DNA from: Sphingomonas sp. CL5.1
GTDB lineage: Bacteria > Pseudomonadota > Alphaproteobacteria > Sphingomonadales > Sphingomonadaceae
Reading direction: 5' to 3'
Assembly (NCBI RefSeq): GCF_013344685.1
Contig: NZ_CP050137.1
Location: forward strand, 2,535,001 to 2,599,000
DNA length: 64,000 bases
The notes beneath the pieces were generated by a model. It was not told where the DNA came from. It was given only the letters and a program-made list of their open reading frames with translations, and ran no database searches. The position numbers and the translations under genes were made by a program. Below, piece by piece: positions 28,218-37,890 of this stretch (positions are counted from its first letter, which is position 1; each line of letters starts with the position of its first letter).

Positions 28218-29132
28218 TCAGGCGGCGGCTTCGTTCAAGCCGAGCGCCACGTAATCCCGGATGGCTTCCGCGAAGCGCTCGGCAACCTGGCGTCGTCGTC
28301 CCTTCTCGAAATAGACCACCAGATCGGTGAGCAACACATTGTCGGTAATCGGCAGCACGATGGAACTGCCGCGTTCGTGCCGCACGCGCTGGCTGGGATA
28401 CCAGTGCAAATGCGGGAGACCCCGGACATGGGCGAATTGCTCGATTGCCCTGCGGTCGGCCTCGGGAGCCGAAATCAGCTCGATACCGCGCCGCGTAAGT
28501 TCCGTGGTGATCACGTTCAGGATTTCGGCGTCCTGGCGCCCCGGTGAGATCGCCAGCTGATGCCCGCACAGATCGCCGTAGGTAATCGCCTCGCGCGATG
28601 CGAGGGGGTGATTGAGCGGAAAAGCGACATGACATTGGCGTCGCTCGATGCGGATGAAGTCCAGATCGGATCGAGCCTGTCCGGGAAGCGCGAGCGCGAT
28701 GAGCGCATCAAGGCCGCCGCTGCTCAGTCGGTGATAGAGATCCTGCCGCGTGCCGTGATGGACGTCGACCTGCGTGGTCGGATTGAGTTCGAGGAAATGC
28801 TCGACCAGCCGCAGCCTTTCCTCAACCAGGAAATTGTAGCCGCCGAGCAGCAGGGTCGAGCCACGCTGACTGCGGATCAATGCAGCAGCACGATGTGCCT
28901 CGTCATGCATTTCCAGCAGACGATGGGCATATGGCATGAACAATTCGCCCTCGACCGAGAGACGGACCCGGCGCGATGTGCGGTCGAGCAGATGCAGCGA
29001 GAGCTGGTCCTCAAGTCGCTTCACCTTCTGCGACACGGCCGATTGGGCAAGGCCAAGCCGCCGGGCGGCTGCGGAAAAGGAACGCTCCTCGGCGACCGTG
29101 ATGAAGCTTTTAATCTCGGATGGATCGATCAT
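28218..29132 (-). CDS. LysR-family transcriptional regulator
   Basis: A 304-residue LTTR. The N-terminal HTH is FSAAARRLGLAQSAVSQKVKRL (residues 20-41), followed by the linker and the substrate-binding domain (GSTLLLGGYNFL onward). ATG 29132 (MIDPSEIKSF) is the family-typical start, with AGGGGAG upstream; the longer open frame is not used. It is divergent from a TonB receptor and so probably regulates it. Confidence 0.93.
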   Translation of the reverse strand: MIDPSEIKSFITVAEERSFSAAARRLGLAQSAVSQKVKRLEDQLSLHLLDRTSRRVRLSVEGELFMPYAHRLLEMHDEAHRAAALIRSQRGSTLLLGGYNFLVEERLRLVEHFLELNPTTQVDVHHGTRQDLYHRLSSGGLDALIALALPGQARSDLDFIRIERRQCHVAFPLNHPLASREAITYGDLCGHQLAISPGRQDAEILNVITTELTRRGIELISAPEADRRAIEQFAHVRGLPHLHWYPSQRVRHERGSSIVLPITDNVLLTDLVVYFEKGRRRQVAERFAEAIRDYVALGLNEAAA

Positions 29133-29279
29133 CGCGGCTCCCCTGTCGGAGTATCTAGCACGTTTCGTGATTGATTCAGTGCCTATTCGAAGATGATCAC
29201 GCATGCTGACTATGGAATTTTCTTCCTCACCGGAGAGGTCGCCTGACGACCCGAGACAAGCCGGGCGAGGAGAGGGGAA

Positions 29280-31477
29280 ATGAGAATTCCAAAGGTGCCC
29301 GCGTGCCGTTTTGCGATCGTCGCAATCCTCCTGGCGGGAAGCTCGACCCAGGCTATTGCGCAGGAGGCTACGGTTGAACCGGACGCCAAACAAGCTAGCC
29401 AGCCGGATATGGGCGATATCGTCGTTACAGCGCAGCGCCGCGAGGAACGGCTGCAGAGCGTGCCGATCTCGATCTCCGCATTCAGCGGCAAGACGCTGGA
29501 AAGCTCGGGTATCCAGTCGAGCAAGGAACTGGCGCAAGTCGTGCCGGGGTTCAACTTCGCGCAATCATCGTTTTCGCCCCAGCCGACGATTCGCGGCATC
29601 GGCACCCGTGGCGTGGGCGCCGGCGACGAATCGGTGGTGCCGGTCTATATCGACGGCGTTTACCAGCCCTTCCTGGCCTCGTCGGTGATGGAGCTGAACA
29701 ATATCGACCGCATCGAGGTTCTGCGGGGGCCGCAGGGCGCGCTTCTCGGCCGCAACAGCACTGGCGGCGCGATCAACATCATTACCTCCACGCCCAGCGC
29801 CACGCCAGGCTTCAAGGCGTCGGCCAGCTACGGCAGTTACGACGAGGTGGTCCTGAAAGGATATGCGACCGGCGGTAATGACGTGATCGCGGCCGATCTT
29901 GCCGTGCTGTACAAGGATGACAACGGCTATCTGCGCAATTTGCAGGGCGGCCCCGATCGCGGCGACGTGAACAGCCTGGCGCTGCGCGGCAAGATACGTC
30001 TGACGCCGAGCGATAATTTGGAGATGACGCTGTCGCTGGCGCATAATGCGACCCGCGATACGCTGGCGACTTCCGCCCAACCGCTCAATGGCAATACCGT
30101 CGCGCGGGTTCGCAACCCTGCCGTGCTGATCCCCTCCGACCCGTTCGAGGCATCGACCAACGGCGGCGCGTCGCGTTTCCGCCAGAACAGCGGTTCGCTC
30201 ACCATGGTGTATCATGGCGGAGCGGTTGACATCACATCGATCACCGGGATCGATCGATCCCGGCTCGACATCTATTCGGACAATGATGCGACCTTCGAAC
30301 CGGTCTCTATCCAGGCGGTCGATTATTATTCAAGATCGATTACGCAGGAGCTCTATGCGACAGGGCATGGCGGAAGGCTCGACTGGATCGTCGGTGGCAC
30401 CTATTTCAACGCCACCGCTGGCAATGACCCGTCCCAGGTCATCACCACCAGCGCGGCCGGCGTCTCGACAATTTCGACAAATATCATCTCAAAGGTGAAG
30501 ACGGATTCGGTCGCGGCTTATGCACAGGGAACATATCACCTGACCGACCGGCTGCTGGTTACGGTCGGCGGGCGATACACCGATGAGGTCCGATCGTTCG
30601 GAATCACGAACCAGAATCTTCCGGCCGGCAATGAGAAATTCGGCCACCGCCGCTATACGCAATTCACCCCGAGCGGCACGATCCAGTACAAATTCGACGA
30701 AAACACCAATATCTACGCCAAGGCCGGGCAGGGGTTCAAATCGGGCATCTTCGCCTCTTCGACGTACCCTGCGGGAACCGCGCAACCGATCCCGGTCAAC
30801 CCTGAAACCGTCACGCAATATGAAATCGGCACCAAATTCCGACCGTTGTCGTGGCTGCGCGGGACTTTGTCTGCCTTCTATACCGATTATACCAACCTCC
30901 AGGTCAACGTCCGTAACCCCATCACGATGGCGTCTGATCTGCAGAACGCCGGCTCTGCCGAACTATATGGTGGCGAGGCGGAACTGTTCGCCAATCCGAT
31001 CGCAGGACTGAACCTGCGTTTCGGCCTTTCGCTGCTCCACGCCAAATACACCAAATATGAAATGCCCAGGTGACGACGCCAACATTGTCGGCGACCGGTA
31101 TTCCGGTAGGCGGCAATACAACGATCTACATCGACGCCTCGGGCAAGAATCTCATCCGCACGCCGTTCGTGACCGTCAGCGGCGGCTTTGACTATGGTTT
31201 CGATCTCGGCGCCAGCCGGATCACCATCGCCGGCAACGCTTATTACAGCGGCAAGCAATATTGGGAGGCGAGCAATCGCGTTGTCCAGCCGGGTTATACG
31301 CTGATCAACGGCGAGCTGGGCTGGCAATCGCCCGACCGGCATTTCCGCGCCTCGGTCTGGGTGCAGAATCTGCTCAATGCCGAGCATCAACTCTACATCC
31401 TCTCGTCGGCATCCGGCGACACGCAGGTATATGCGCGGCCGCGCTCGGTGGGCGTGAAGCTGGGCGTGGAATTCTGA
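29280..31477 (+). pseudogene. TonB-dependent receptor with single-base frameshift
   Basis: The first frame (29280-31073) has a signal peptide, DIVVTAQRR, plug motif RIEVLRGPQGALLGRNSTGGAINI and most of the barrel, and stops as KYTKYEMPR. The missing barrel end continues at once in another frame (VTTPTLSATGIPVGG to VGVKLGVEF, 31070-31477). Reading GAAAAT for GAAAT at 31059-31063 would restore KYENAQVTTP, so one A is missing from a homopolymer. Either the receptor is dead or the assembly has an indel. An MFS gene follows, as with the other receptor. Confidence 0.88.
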
Positions 31478-31544
31478 TGCCGGCCGGGCGGGTTCTGGAC
31501 CGACGCGGCGCGGACTCCGCGTTTCAGGGGGATCGCGTGCCGTC

Positions 31545-32897
31545 ATGCTGACATCAATGAACACGATAGCGTTACACCGGCAGGGAGGCGCGACACGCGG
31601 TTATCTGGCGGGCGGCGCGATGGTCGCGCTGTTTCTTTCATTCTACGTCGTCGCCTTCATCGATCGGCAGGTCATCAACATGATGGTCAAGCCGATCCAG
31701 GCGCAGATGGGCTTCAGCGAGCTTCAGATGAGCTGGCTGATGGGGCCATCGTTCGGACTGTTCTTCGCGCTGTGCGGGCTGCTGATGGGCGGGCTGATCG
31801 ATCGTTTCTCGCGCCGCTGGCTGACGACGGGGGCGATCGTCGTCTGGGGACTGGCGACGTGTCTGTGCGGTCTGGCCGGTACTTTTCCGATCCTGCTGCT
31901 CGGCCGAATGGGTGTCGGGGTCGGCGAATCCGCGCTCACCCCGGCGGCGCATTCGTTAATCACCGAGCAATTCCCCCGCGAGCGCCTTTCGACTGCGCTC
32001 GCCACCTATTCCCTGGGATCGGTGATCGGCACCGGCATTGCCACCATATTGGGCGGCCAGCTCGTTCATCTGATCGCCGAAGGCAATCCCGCTGTCGTGC
32101 CGGTGATCGGCACGGTGCAGCCGTGGCAGATGGTGTTCCTGGCGGTGGGTATCCCGACCGTGATCCTCGCGCCGCTCGCGTTGCTGGTGAAGGAGCGGAT
32201 CGACCGCGGCCGGAAGAGCGTGGAGACGCAGGGGGCGGGCATGTCGATCGCGGCATTCTTCGCCTTCTGCATGAAGAACCCGCGGTTGTTCTTCGGCCTG
32301 CCGATCGCCTTCGGGATGCTCAACATCATCACCAATTCGCTGCTGTCGTGGGTCCCGACCTTCATGCAGCGTACTTATGGCTGGAACATTGCCAACATCG
32401 GGCTCGCCTGGGGAACCGAGCACATCATCGCCGGCGCGATCGGGCAGATCGGCGGCGCGATGCTGGTCGACCGGCTTTATGCGCGGGGCGTGGCGGATGC
32501 GCATGTCCGCTATCAATGGATGGGCGTGCTGATCGGCGTGCCGGCGACCATCATCGGCCTGCTGTCGGGCAATCCGTGGATTTTCCTCGGCACGATGGCG
32601 ATCTACTCGGTGCTCTGTTATCCGTTTCTCGGCTACGCGGTCGCCGCGTTGCAGCTTCACACTCCGTCGCATCTGCGCGGGCGCATGTCGGCGTGGTTTT
32701 ATGCTGTCATCACCGTCATCGGTTCGCTCATCGGCGCGCCGATCACCGCCTTCATCACGCAATCGGTGTTCGTCGACAAGGCCAAAATCGGGCTGTCGAT
32801 GGTGACGGTGATGGCGATCTTCGCTCCCCTCGTTGTGCTGATGCTGATGTGGGTCGGCAGCAATCTGCGCGCGACGCATGCCTCCAGGGGACAATGA
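31545..32897 (+). CDS. MFS transporter
   Basis: A 450-residue, about 12-TM carrier of the same spinster-like subgroup as the one at 22.9 kb: VVAFIDRQVINMMVKPIQAQ in TM1 and GVGESALTPAAHSL in TM4-5. It lies behind the frameshifted TonB receptor and 3 nt before the CoA transferase, so it is probably in one operon with them. Confidence 0.93.
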   Translation: MLTSMNTIALHRQGGATRGYLAGGAMVALFLSFYVVAFIDRQVINMMVKPIQAQMGFSELQMSWLMGPSFGLFFALCGLLMGGLIDRFSRRWLTTGAIVVWGLATCLCGLAGTFPILLLGRMGVGVGESALTPAAHSLITEQFPRERLSTALATYSLGSVIGTGIATILGGQLVHLIAEGNPAVVPVIGTVQPWQMVFLAVGIPTVILAPLALLVKERIDRGRKSVETQGAGMSIAAFFAFCMKNPRLFFGLPIAFGMLNIITNSLLSWVPTFMQRTYGWNIANIGLAWGTEHIIAGAIGQIGGAMLVDRLYARGVADAHVRYQWMGVLIGVPATIIGLLSGNPWIFLGTMAIYSVLCYPFLGYAVAALQLHTPSHLRGRMSAWFYAVITVIGSLIGAPITAFITQSVFVDKAKIGLSMVTVMAIFAPLVVLMLMWVGSNLRATHASRGQ

Positions 32898-32900
32898 CGC

Positions 32901-34118
32901 ATGACATTTCCGAAGCCGCTGGCGGGTATCCGCGTGGTCGATCTCGGCCGCACTTTTGCCGCGCCATTCTGCACCCAGATGCTCGCCGATCTGGGAGCCG
33001 AGGTCATCAAGCTCGAACGCAAGACGCGCGGCGACGAGATGCGCCACTATGGGCCGCCCTTCATCAGGGATGCCACGGGGGCCGACTTGCCGCTGTCGAG
33101 CTATTTTATCGGCGCCAATCGCGGCAAGAAATCGGTCGAGGTCGATCTGTCCAAACCCGGCGCGCAGCAGATCGTACGTGATCTCGCTGCGATCAGCCAC
33201 GTCATGGTCGAGAACTTCAAGGTCGGCGATCTCGCACGCTATGGGCTCGATTATGCCGCGATCCGAAAGGGTGCCCCCGACATCATCTATTGCTCGATCA
33301 CCGGCTTCGGCCAAACTGGCCCTTATGCCAGCCGCCCCGGCACCGACAGCGTGTTTCAGGCGATGAGCGGAATGATGAGCATCACCGGCGAGCCGAACCA
33401 GCCGCCGACCAAGATCGGGCTGATCATCAGCGATCTCATCACCGGACTCTATGCCGCGAACGCGATACAGGCGGCGATCCGTGTACGCGAGCAGGGCGGG
33501 CCGGGCCAGCATATCGACATGGCGCTGCTCGATGTGGCGGTCGCCACCATGTCGCACCGCGCCATCGACTATCTGATGACCGGCGAAATTCCGCAGCGGC
33601 TTGGCACCTCCGCTTCGGGATCGGCGCCAGCGCAAACCTTCGCCTGCAAGGACGGCATGATCAATATCCAGGCGAGCGCGGAGGATAAGTATCGCATCTT
33701 CTGCGGCGTGCTCGATCGCCCCGATCTCGTGGCGGACCCGCGCTTCCAGACCCGCGCCGACCGGTTCATCCATGTCGCCGAACTGGAGCGCGAGATCACG
33801 CGGACGCTGGCCGACTGGAAGCTGACCGACCTTTACGAGACGCTCGTCGCCGCAAATATCATCTGCTCGCCGATCTACACCGTCGACCAATGCTTTGCCG
33901 ATCCGCAGGTAGTAAGTCGCGGTCTGGCGCAAACGGCGGTCAACAGCGCGGGCGCGGTCATGCCGATGATCGCCAATCCGATCCGCTTCTCGGAAACACC
34001 GATACAGGATGTCGCGCCACCGCCCCGGCTGGGTGAGAGCAGCGACGAGGTGCTGCGCGGACTGCTCGGATATTCAGACGGAACGATGGCCGCGCTTCGC
34101 GCCGAGGGGGCTATCTGA
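32901..34118 (+). CDS. CaiB/BaiF family CoA transferase
   Basis: A 405-residue family III CoA transferase. VVDLGRTFAAPFCTQMLADLGAEVIKLE-like N-terminus, SYFIGANRGKKSVEVDL, and catalytic aspartate in GQHIDMALLDV near 200. It moves CoA between carboxylic acids without ATP. It sits between an importer and a crotonase, so it probably activates the imported acid. Confidence 0.93.
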   Translation: MTFPKPLAGIRVVDLGRTFAAPFCTQMLADLGAEVIKLERKTRGDEMRHYGPPFIRDATGADLPLSSYFIGANRGKKSVEVDLSKPGAQQIVRDLAAISHVMVENFKVGDLARYGLDYAAIRKGAPDIIYCSITGFGQTGPYASRPGTDSVFQAMSGMMSITGEPNQPPTKIGLIISDLITGLYAANAIQAAIRVREQGGPGQHIDMALLDVAVATMSHRAIDYLMTGEIPQRLGTSASGSAPAQTFACKDGMINIQASAEDKYRIFCGVLDRPDLVADPRFQTRADRFIHVAELEREITRTLADWKLTDLYETLVAANIICSPIYTVDQCFADPQVVSRGLAQTAVNSAGAVMPMIANPIRFSETPIQDVAPPPRLGESSDEVLRGLLGYSDGTMAALRAEGAI

Positions 34119-34164
34119 CGGATTCGCAAACGGCCGGGTTGCCGGCAAACCTCTGGAATTGTTC

Positions 34165-34959
34165 ATGACGGAATATGACGACATCATCGTTGGGCGAGCA
34201 GGCCGAATTGGAACGCTCACTTTCAATCGTCCGGAAAAGGGCAATACGCTGCGGCCGCAGACGCTCGCGGAGGTTTGCTGCGGACTGGACGAGTTGATCG
34301 CCGATCCCGAGGTTCGCGCGATCGTGCTCGCGGCGACGGGCAAGCACTTCTGCGCCGGCGCGGATTTCAGCTTCCTCGACGAGCTGACGCGGATGCCCGC
34401 GAGCGATATCAAGGCGCAGATCTACGCGCATTTCCAGGGAGCGGCGAAGCGTCTCTATACTTGCTCCAAGCCCACGCTCGCGCTGGTGCAGGGCGCGGCG
34501 GTCACGGTCGGATGCGAGCTTGCGCTGGCCTGCGATTTCCGCATCGTCGCTGAGACTGCTTTCTTTCAGGAGAGCTGGATCAAGCTCGGCATCATGCCGC
34601 CGCTTGGTGGGCTGTTCCTCTTGCCTCGCCTTGCCGGGCTCGGACGCGCATCGCAGATGGTGCTGCTCGGACAGGCGGTGAAGGCTGTTGAAGCCGAGCG
34701 GATCGGACTCGCCGGAGAAGTCGTCCCCGTCGACATGCTCGCTGGGCGCGGCGCGGCCTTTGCGGAGGAACTGGCTGCGATCGCACCGCTTGCCTACGCA
34801 TCGGTCAAGGAAGCGCTGCACCGCGGCCTCGAAACATCGATGGAGGCCGAATGGTCGGCCAATCTTCTTAATCAGGCGCTTCTGCTCGGCACGGAGGATT
34901 TCAGGGAGGGGTTGGACGCGGTCAAGGCCAAGCGCGCGCCGGTGTTCGGCGCCAGGTAG
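34165..34959 (+). CDS. enoyl-CoA hydratase/isomerase family protein
   Basis: A 264-residue crotonase: FNRPEKGNTLR, oxyanion segment FCAGADFSFLDEL near 65, VTVGCELALACDF, and FFQESWIKLGIMPPLGG with a glutamate at the usual catalytic place. ATG 34165 is the family-like start; the frame remains open upstream inside the CoA transferase gene. The 252 nt after it hold only a candidate operator. Confidence 0.9.
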   Translation: MTEYDDIIVGRAGRIGTLTFNRPEKGNTLRPQTLAEVCCGLDELIADPEVRAIVLAATGKHFCAGADFSFLDELTRMPASDIKAQIYAHFQGAAKRLYTCSKPTLALVQGAAVTVGCELALACDFRIVAETAFFQESWIKLGIMPPLGGLFLLPRLAGLGRASQMVLLGQAVKAVEAERIGLAGEVVPVDMLAGRGAAFAEELAAIAPLAYASVKEALHRGLETSMEAEWSANLLNQALLLGTEDFREGLDAVKAKRAPVFGAR

Positions 34960-35103
34960 CGTTGGCAGCGGCTGGGGCAATGGCTTGACGCAAGTCAGCG
35001 CGCTTGCACGGTCGCAGTCATTGTCGGCGGCCGATTTTTTGGTGTGAAACCTCGCGCCTTCCGCATGGCCGCCCGCGCACGCAATGCCTTTGAGTAACTG
35101 TTG

Positions 35104-35129
35104 TTGCACTTGGTAATATAAGTGTGCAA
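35104..35129. promoter_or_regulatory. inverted repeat upstream of acyl-CoA ligase
   Basis: TTGCAC (35104-35109) and GTGCAA (35124-35129) are perfect arms with a 14-nt AT-rich spacer, about 83 nt before the ligase start. GTTG/CAAC flanks extend the symmetry imperfectly. It is a candidate operator for one of the local regulators. Confidence 0.35.
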
Positions 35130-35211
35130 AACAACCCGCCTGGAATGTGTTGACCGCCATCGACATCAGCGGATCGCGCAGCATCAGGACGGCTGGAGGG
35201 ATCGCATCGTA

Positions 35212-36726
35212 ATGGCACTCATCACCGCAAAACTTCGCGCGATCATGGCGCTCGATCCCCAGCGTGCCGAGATCGATTTCAAGCGGCAGGATTATAGCTG
35301 GGGTGATCTCGCCCGCACCGTCGGTGCGATCGAAGCAGCGCTCGATACCATGGGGCTTCCGTCCGAAGCGTGCGTCGGCACATTGCTGCGCAACCGGCCG
35401 GGGCATATCGCGGCGATCCTCGCGATCCTTTCGACTGATCGATGTCTCGTCACGCTCAATCCGCTGCTGCCGGATGCAAAGCTTTTCGACGACGTGCGCG
35501 GATTGGATCTGCCCGTCATCGTGGCAGACGAAGAGGATATCGCGCGTGCCGGATTCCTCAATGCGGTTGCCTTGGCCGGCAGCGCGGTGATTGCGATCGA
35601 CGGACGGCTAGAAGGCGTGCGGGTGCTTGATGCTCACGCCCAGCCGCGAATGCCGATCCGCACCGCGCCGGGGATAGCGATCGAGATGCTGACGAGCGGC
35701 ACGACGGGTGCACCGAAGCGCGTGCCACTGAGCCGCGTGGCCTTCGATGCGAGCTTTGCCGGTTTCACGAGCTATGAGCGCGGAAGATCATTCGAGGATC
35801 GGCCGCAATTGCGCTCGGGCGTGGTGATGGTCACCAACCCCCTGACGCATATCGGTGGTATCTATGGCTGCATCGGCGCACTGATGGCGGGGCGCCGGAT
35901 CGCGCTGCTCGAGAAATTCTCGGTCGCCGATTGGGTGGACGCCGTCCGTCGCAACCGGCCGAAGGTGGCCCCCGCCGTACCCTCAGCAGTGCGAATGCTG
36001 CTCGAAGCGAATGTCGACCCAGCGGATCTTGCCAGCCTCTCCGCGATGATAAGCGGCACTGCGCCGCTTCCGCCGGAACTGGTGGACGCATTTTACGAGA
36101 AATACGGCGTACCGATCCTCGGCAATTATGGCGCGACTGAGTTCGCCGGCGCGGTCGCTGGATGGACGATCGATGATTTTCGCGCGCACTGGCGTGACAA
36201 GCGTGGGTCGGTAGGCCGCGTCCATGGCAATGTCGCCGCCCGGGTAGTGGACGCCGGGACCGGGGTCGAACTGCCGCATGGCACTGAGGGGCTGCTCGAA
36301 CTCAAGGGGGATCAACTCGGGCCGTCCTATGCGATGGATGGCGATCGCTGGCTGCGCACCACCGACCGGGCGATGCTCGATGCCGACGGTTTCCTTTATA
36401 TCCGCGGCCGCGCCGACAATGCGATCATCCGAGGTGGTTTCAAGGTTCATCCCGACGATGTCGCGGCGGTGCTCAACCAGCATCCCGCGATCCGTGAGGC
36501 TGCGGTCGTAGGCGTGCCGGACGAAAGGCTGGGGGCCGTACCCGCTGCGGCGGTGATCCTGAAAGAGGATGCGGAAGAACCCGACGTAGCGGTATTCAGG
36601 AACTGGCTCCGGGAGCGGCTCATTCCATATCAGGTTCCGGTCCATATCCGGTTCGTTGCTGATTTTCCGCGTACACCGTCGATGAAACCTTCAACGCCCG
36701 GCCTTCAGAAGCTTTTCCGCGCGTGA
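35212..36726 (+). CDS. AMP-dependent acyl-CoA synthetase
   Basis: A 504-residue ANL ligase: EMLTSGTTGAPKRVPLS P-loop near 163, LGNYGATEFAG, hinge region DGFLYIRGRADNAIIRGGFK near 395, and PRTPSMKPSTPGL at the end, where the usual TGK lysine motif is altered (SMKPST keeps a lysine). ATG 35212 is preferred over an open extension to 35122. It closes the second catabolic region. Confidence 0.9.
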   Translation: MALITAKLRAIMALDPQRAEIDFKRQDYSWGDLARTVGAIEAALDTMGLPSEACVGTLLRNRPGHIAAILAILSTDRCLVTLNPLLPDAKLFDDVRGLDLPVIVADEEDIARAGFLNAVALAGSAVIAIDGRLEGVRVLDAHAQPRMPIRTAPGIAIEMLTSGTTGAPKRVPLSRVAFDASFAGFTSYERGRSFEDRPQLRSGVVMVTNPLTHIGGIYGCIGALMAGRRIALLEKFSVADWVDAVRRNRPKVAPAVPSAVRMLLEANVDPADLASLSAMISGTAPLPPELVDAFYEKYGVPILGNYGATEFAGAVAGWTIDDFRAHWRDKRGSVGRVHGNVAARVVDAGTGVELPHGTEGLLELKGDQLGPSYAMDGDRWLRTTDRAMLDADGFLYIRGRADNAIIRGGFKVHPDDVAAVLNQHPAIREAAVVGVPDERLGAVPAAAVILKEDAEEPDVAVFRNWLRERLIPYQVPVHIRFVADFPRTPSMKPSTPGLQKLFRA

Positions 36727-37057
36727 TCCGTCGACCGGCGAGGCAGAACGCGGAATGAGAGTTTTTTATCTTTGGCGGCGGGGGACTGATCGGGGGGATG
36801 CGGCGCGCGCAGTGGTCGCGAGCGGGCACACCAGCGTCAGTCTCGCATGCGGCGGAAACCACGAAATCGCTTGGGATGATTATCTCCATCTCTCGGTTTT
36901 TTCCGACATCGGATAGGGAAGCTCGCGGTTAATTTCATTGCTTAGAAATGGCAATTTCGGTAAGGTAATTACCTAATGATAGGGACTAAATGACTAGATT
37001 GGCCGCAGCCGTCCCGTTCTCGACGAGGCGCATGGTCGGTGACGAAGAGTTAAGTTG
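36727..37057. promoter_or_regulatory. intergenic stretch with AGGTAATTACCT palindrome
   Basis: These 331 nt hold no convincing gene; a 53-codon frame (36755-36916) has no good ribosome site. The 12-bp perfect palindrome AGGTAATTACCT at 36963-36974 lies 83 nt before the HTH gene in an AT-rich patch. It is a candidate operator for the HTH/LuxR proteins of the island. Confidence 0.4.
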
Positions 37058-37507
37058 ATGCCGGACCGAAGCGTGATCGCGGCTGATGAAGGTCGCTTCG
37101 CGAAGCTGACCGAGCGGCAGAAAAGGTATCTCCGTCACGTATTCCAGCACCGCACCTCCGACGAGATCGCGCATTTCGAGCGAGTAAGTGCGCGTGCTGT
37201 CGACAAGCAACTCTTGCTCGCGAAAGGTGCGCTCGGTGCAACGAGTCGGTTCGAAGCGGCGAGGATGTTTGCCGAGTTCGAGGCGGGGGTAGAAAGATTC
37301 TACCCTGCAAGCGTTGCACCTACCCGGCCCGAGTTCTGGCCGCTTCCATTGCCGCTGCCGACCAAGCGGGCGGCGCTGAACATCCTGTCGTGGCGGCAGG
37401 TTCTGGCATGGGGTGGGATCATCGCGATCGCCACTCCGATCGCCCTGACCGTCGCCGCCATGGTAATCATCGCCCTCTCGCTCCTGATCGGCGTCAACCC
37501 GAAATGA
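37058..37507 (+). CDS. HTH (LuxR-type) protein with C-terminal membrane segment
   Basis: A 149-residue protein. The N-terminal half is a LuxR-like HTH (LTERQKRYLRHVFQHRTSDEIAHFERVSARAVDKQL, shown here only as its position, residues 17-52, with T-E-R-Q and the recognition helix V-S-A-R-A-V). The C-terminal part has one strong transmembrane stretch (IIAIATPIALTVAAMVIIAL). A DNA-binding domain tied to the inner membrane would be a one-component membrane regulator. It lies at the head of the quorum-sensing island. Confidence 0.75.
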   Translation: MPDRSVIAADEGRFAKLTERQKRYLRHVFQHRTSDEIAHFERVSARAVDKQLLLAKGALGATSRFEAARMFAEFEAGVERFYPASVAPTRPEFWPLPLPLPTKRAALNILSWRQVLAWGGIIAIATPIALTVAAMVIIALSLLIGVNPK

Positions 37508-37535
37508 CGGCGCCGAGGCGCCGGCGGAGGAGCAT

Positions 37536-37871
37536 ATGGATAAGCTGATAAAGACAAGCAGGGTCGTCGCAACCGAGCTGCGCAGGGCGGAGCGGTCGAT
37601 CAATCTGGCGCAGCGCGACGTCGCGCAGTTCCTGCTGACGACGCTGGATGCGACCGAGGCGCACGGTCTGTCGCCGGCGATGTCCCAGCGCACGGTGCGG
37701 GCGACGGTCGGGGCGCTGGCCGCCCTTGCCGAAGGCCAGGGGCAGATGGCGATCCGCGCGCATCTCAGCGCGGAACGCGCGGGACGGGATCTCGGTCTCG
37801 ATGTCACCGCCTGGGGTGCTGGTGCGCCAAAGCCTTCGTTCGCGACAATCGAGGAAGCCGAGGTCGCGTGA
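37536..37871 (+). CDS. conserved-looking small protein, unknown function
   Basis: A 111-residue, mainly alpha-helical soluble protein (KTSRVVATELRRAERSINLA; LAALAEGQGQMAIRAHLSA). GGAGGAG lies 6 nt before ATG 37536, so translation is well supported. It lies 28 nt behind the membrane HTH protein and before a membrane protein. I recognise no family. Confidence 0.65.
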   Translation: MDKLIKTSRVVATELRRAERSINLAQRDVAQFLLTTLDATEAHGLSPAMSQRTVRATVGALAALAEGQGQMAIRAHLSAERAGRDLGLDVTAWGAGAPKPSFATIEEAEVA

Positions 37872-37890
37872 GCCGGGGGCGATCGGGCAG

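Noticed and set aside
31956..33932. 658-codon minus-strand frame under the MFS and CoA transferase genes
   Set aside because: Antisense shadow; repeated D-H-R composition, no domains, spans two unrelated genes.
36755..36916. 53-codon frame starting MRVFYLWRRGTDRG in the gap before the HTH gene
   Set aside because: No good ribosome-binding site, no recognised family and no partner genes for a small peptide; kept only as a remark.
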